Origin: Clostridium sp. UBA4108
GTDB lineage: Bacteria > Bacillota > Clostridia > Clostridiales > Clostridiaceae
NCBI GenBank assembly: GCA_002381695.1
Contig: DFXM01000017.1
Span: 1-29,543 of the forward strand
Direction: 5' to 3'
DNA length: 29,543 nucleotides
In this document: in pieces, positions 28,726 to 29,543 of the stretch
How the letters are laid out: the number at the start of each line of letters is the position of its first letter
Position numbering within the stretch: the first letter of the stretch is position 1
Made by a program: the position numbers and the translations under genes
Notes under the pieces: model-generated
Databases searched by the model: none
Seen by the model: the letters and a program-made list of their open reading frames with translations, nothing else
What the model was told of the DNA's origin: nothing

Positions 28726-29421
28726 ATGAAATTACAGTTATTAGGGAATTGTACAGTTTTAATAACCACTAAAGATGCAACAATAATGCTAGATCCATAT
28801 TTCAGTAACATTGGTAATTTACTATATAGAAGAAGCAAACCCGTTTCAAGTAACTATAAGGAGATAGAAACTTTAGATGGGATTTTATTAAGTCATGAAC
28901 ATTTTGATCATATGGATTTTGGATTTTTAAATAAATTTAAAAATAAATGTCCAATATATGCACCTATGTTATCATTTAAAACATTACTATTTAATAGAAA
29001 GGCTGTAAATAAAGGAGATAATTTTTTAATAAAAGATATATCCATAACAGTTGTACAAGCTAATCATATTTCTCCGGCAGTTGGATATGTAATAAAAGCA
29101 GAAGGTAAAACTATTTATTTTTCAGGTGATACTTATTATGGTAACTTTATTAAGGATATATCATTAAAATTTCCAATTGATATTACTATCTTGCCAATAA
29201 CAAATTACTTTCCACCTATGACTATGGGGGAAAAGGGAGTATTAAAAGCATTGAATGTATTGAAGCCAAAATGGTTTATCCCAATGCATAAGGATATAAT
29301 GCAAAGAATGAAATCAGGTAGTTGTACTATTTCAAAGGAAAAATTAGAATTGTTGATAAGTGATAGTAAACAAAATGTAGATTTAGTATATTTAGAAAAT
29401 GGAGAGATTTTTGATATATAA
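28726..29421 (+). CDS. MBL-fold metallo-hydrolase (UlaG/UPF0173-like)
   Basis: The 231-aa cytoplasmic protein has a metallo-beta-lactamase fold: N-terminal LLGNCTVLITTKDATIMLDP, the metal motif SHEHFDHMD (His57, His59, Asp61, His62), a later GDTYYGNF segment with the bridging Asp and FIPMHKD near the end with the final His. The compact form lacking extra domains resembles UPF0173/UlaG-type L-ascorbate-6-phosphate lactonases and related hydrolases, but the substrate cannot be told. I choose the ATG at 28726 with GAGGAGGAG (28709-28717) in front; an in-frame GTG at 28708 lies on that site. A terminator-like hairpin 90 bases upstream suggests regulated read-through. Confidence 0.88.
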   Translation: MKLQLLGNCTVLITTKDATIMLDPYFSNIGNLLYRRSKPVSSNYKEIETLDGILLSHEHFDHMDFGFLNKFKNKCPIYAPMLSFKTLLFNRKAVNKGDNFLIKDISITVVQANHISPAVGYVIKAEGKTIYFSGDTYYGNFIKDISLKFPIDITILPITNYFPPMTMGEKGVLKALNVLKPKWFIPMHKDIMQRMKSGSCTISKEKLELLISDSKQNVDLVYLENGEIFDI

Positions 29422-29445
29422 GTTGCAATAAAGTTTCTACATTAT
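29415..29445 (+). repeat. ATTATACAAATAGGCTT element, left end only (R5)
   Basis: TATATAAGTTGCAATAAAGT TTCTACATTAT matches the first 31 bases of R3/R4 and then departs. It overlaps the MBL gene stop codon. Confidence 0.5.
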
Positions 29446-29469
29446 GAATTAATTGATATGATCTTCATA

Positions 29470-29543
29470 TTATCCCTGCTCAACCGTTTCGAAACCTTGA
29501 TTCACTAAAGCTCTATTCAACAAAAAATCTAAAATACAACAAC
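29470..29543 (-). CDS. Possible C-terminal end of a minus-strand gene (partial, runs off the window)
   Basis: The minus-strand frame is open from the window edge to a stop at 29470-29472 and reads ...DFLLNRALVNQGFETVEQG. Base composition is less AT-extreme than the adjoining spacer, which suggests coding. It is too short to assign, and chance openness is possible. Confidence 0.3.
   Translation of the reverse strand, partial: CCILDFLLNRALVNQGFETVEQG

Noticed and set aside
1..29543. CRISPR arrays, tRNA and rRNA genes.
   Set aside because: No regularly spaced identical repeats, no tRNA cloverleaf with a T-loop GGTTCGAATC-type signature, and no rRNA core sequence were noticed.

Overview
The window looks like the chromosome of an anaerobic, AT-rich, low-GC Firmicute, most likely Clostridium sensu lato. 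The evidence is the strong AT bias, purine-rich GGAGG ribosome binding sites, short intergenic hairpin terminators, and gene families common in clostridia (CD3324-type small protein, DUF3888 secreted protein, EFR1-type flavodoxin/ferredoxin, CsoR repressor, YkuD transpeptidase). No rRNA, tRNA or CRISPR array was seen.

Positions 1-10.9 kb are an accessory region of small, mostly single-gene units: a partial possible nucleotidyltransferase-like gene, GNAT acetyltransferases, a GrpB-family protein, an AraC/GyrI regulator, a CsoR-like repressor (minus strand), a secreted DUF3888 protein and a polytopic membrane protein (both minus), an L,D-transpeptidase, two Nudix hydrolases, a SAM methyltransferase and a VOC protein. 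Broken genes lie between them: a peptidase S51 C-terminal half, a GNAT C-terminal half, a tyrosine-recombinase scrap and a peptidase-MA-like pseudogene. Several intergenic spaces share a related leader (hairpin with T-run, TTTGAAAA-type motif, extended -10 box), as if genes had been shuffled behind a common spacer. A secreted VanY-type D,D-carboxypeptidase follows at 11-12.4 kb.

Positions about 12.55-19.39 kb are a visibly more GC-rich insertion with different codon use. It carries a small HTH protein, an OmpR-type response regulator, a histidine kinase with almost no extracellular sensor, and a MacB-like ABC transporter (ATPase plus 858-aa double-FtsX permease). Around this cargo are decayed conjugative-transposon genes: the C-terminus of a large serine recombinase, an HTH_16 (Tn916 Orf8-like) gene, a frameshifted sigma-70-like gene and a shortened TnpV. 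Imperfect inverted repeats sharing a 14-bp exact core bracket the block. It reads as a dead mobile element whose resistance/sensing cargo is still intact.

Positions 19.5-29.5 kb return to AT-rich sequence: a membrane-anchored GH20 beta-N-acetylhexosaminidase, an 817-aa protein with the three-part layout of rifampin phosphotransferase/PEP synthase, a TetR-EFR1 operon (minus) with a likely operator, a DUF3267 membrane metalloprotease (minus), a CD3324-family small protein, an M23 peptidase without signal peptide, and an MBL-fold hydrolase preceded by a possible transcription attenuator. A second repeat family, a roughly 100-bp element with 17-bp inverted arms (ATTATACAAATAGGCTT), recurs here and may be the site the GC-rich element inserted into. 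All identifications are from reading the sequence; no database search was run.
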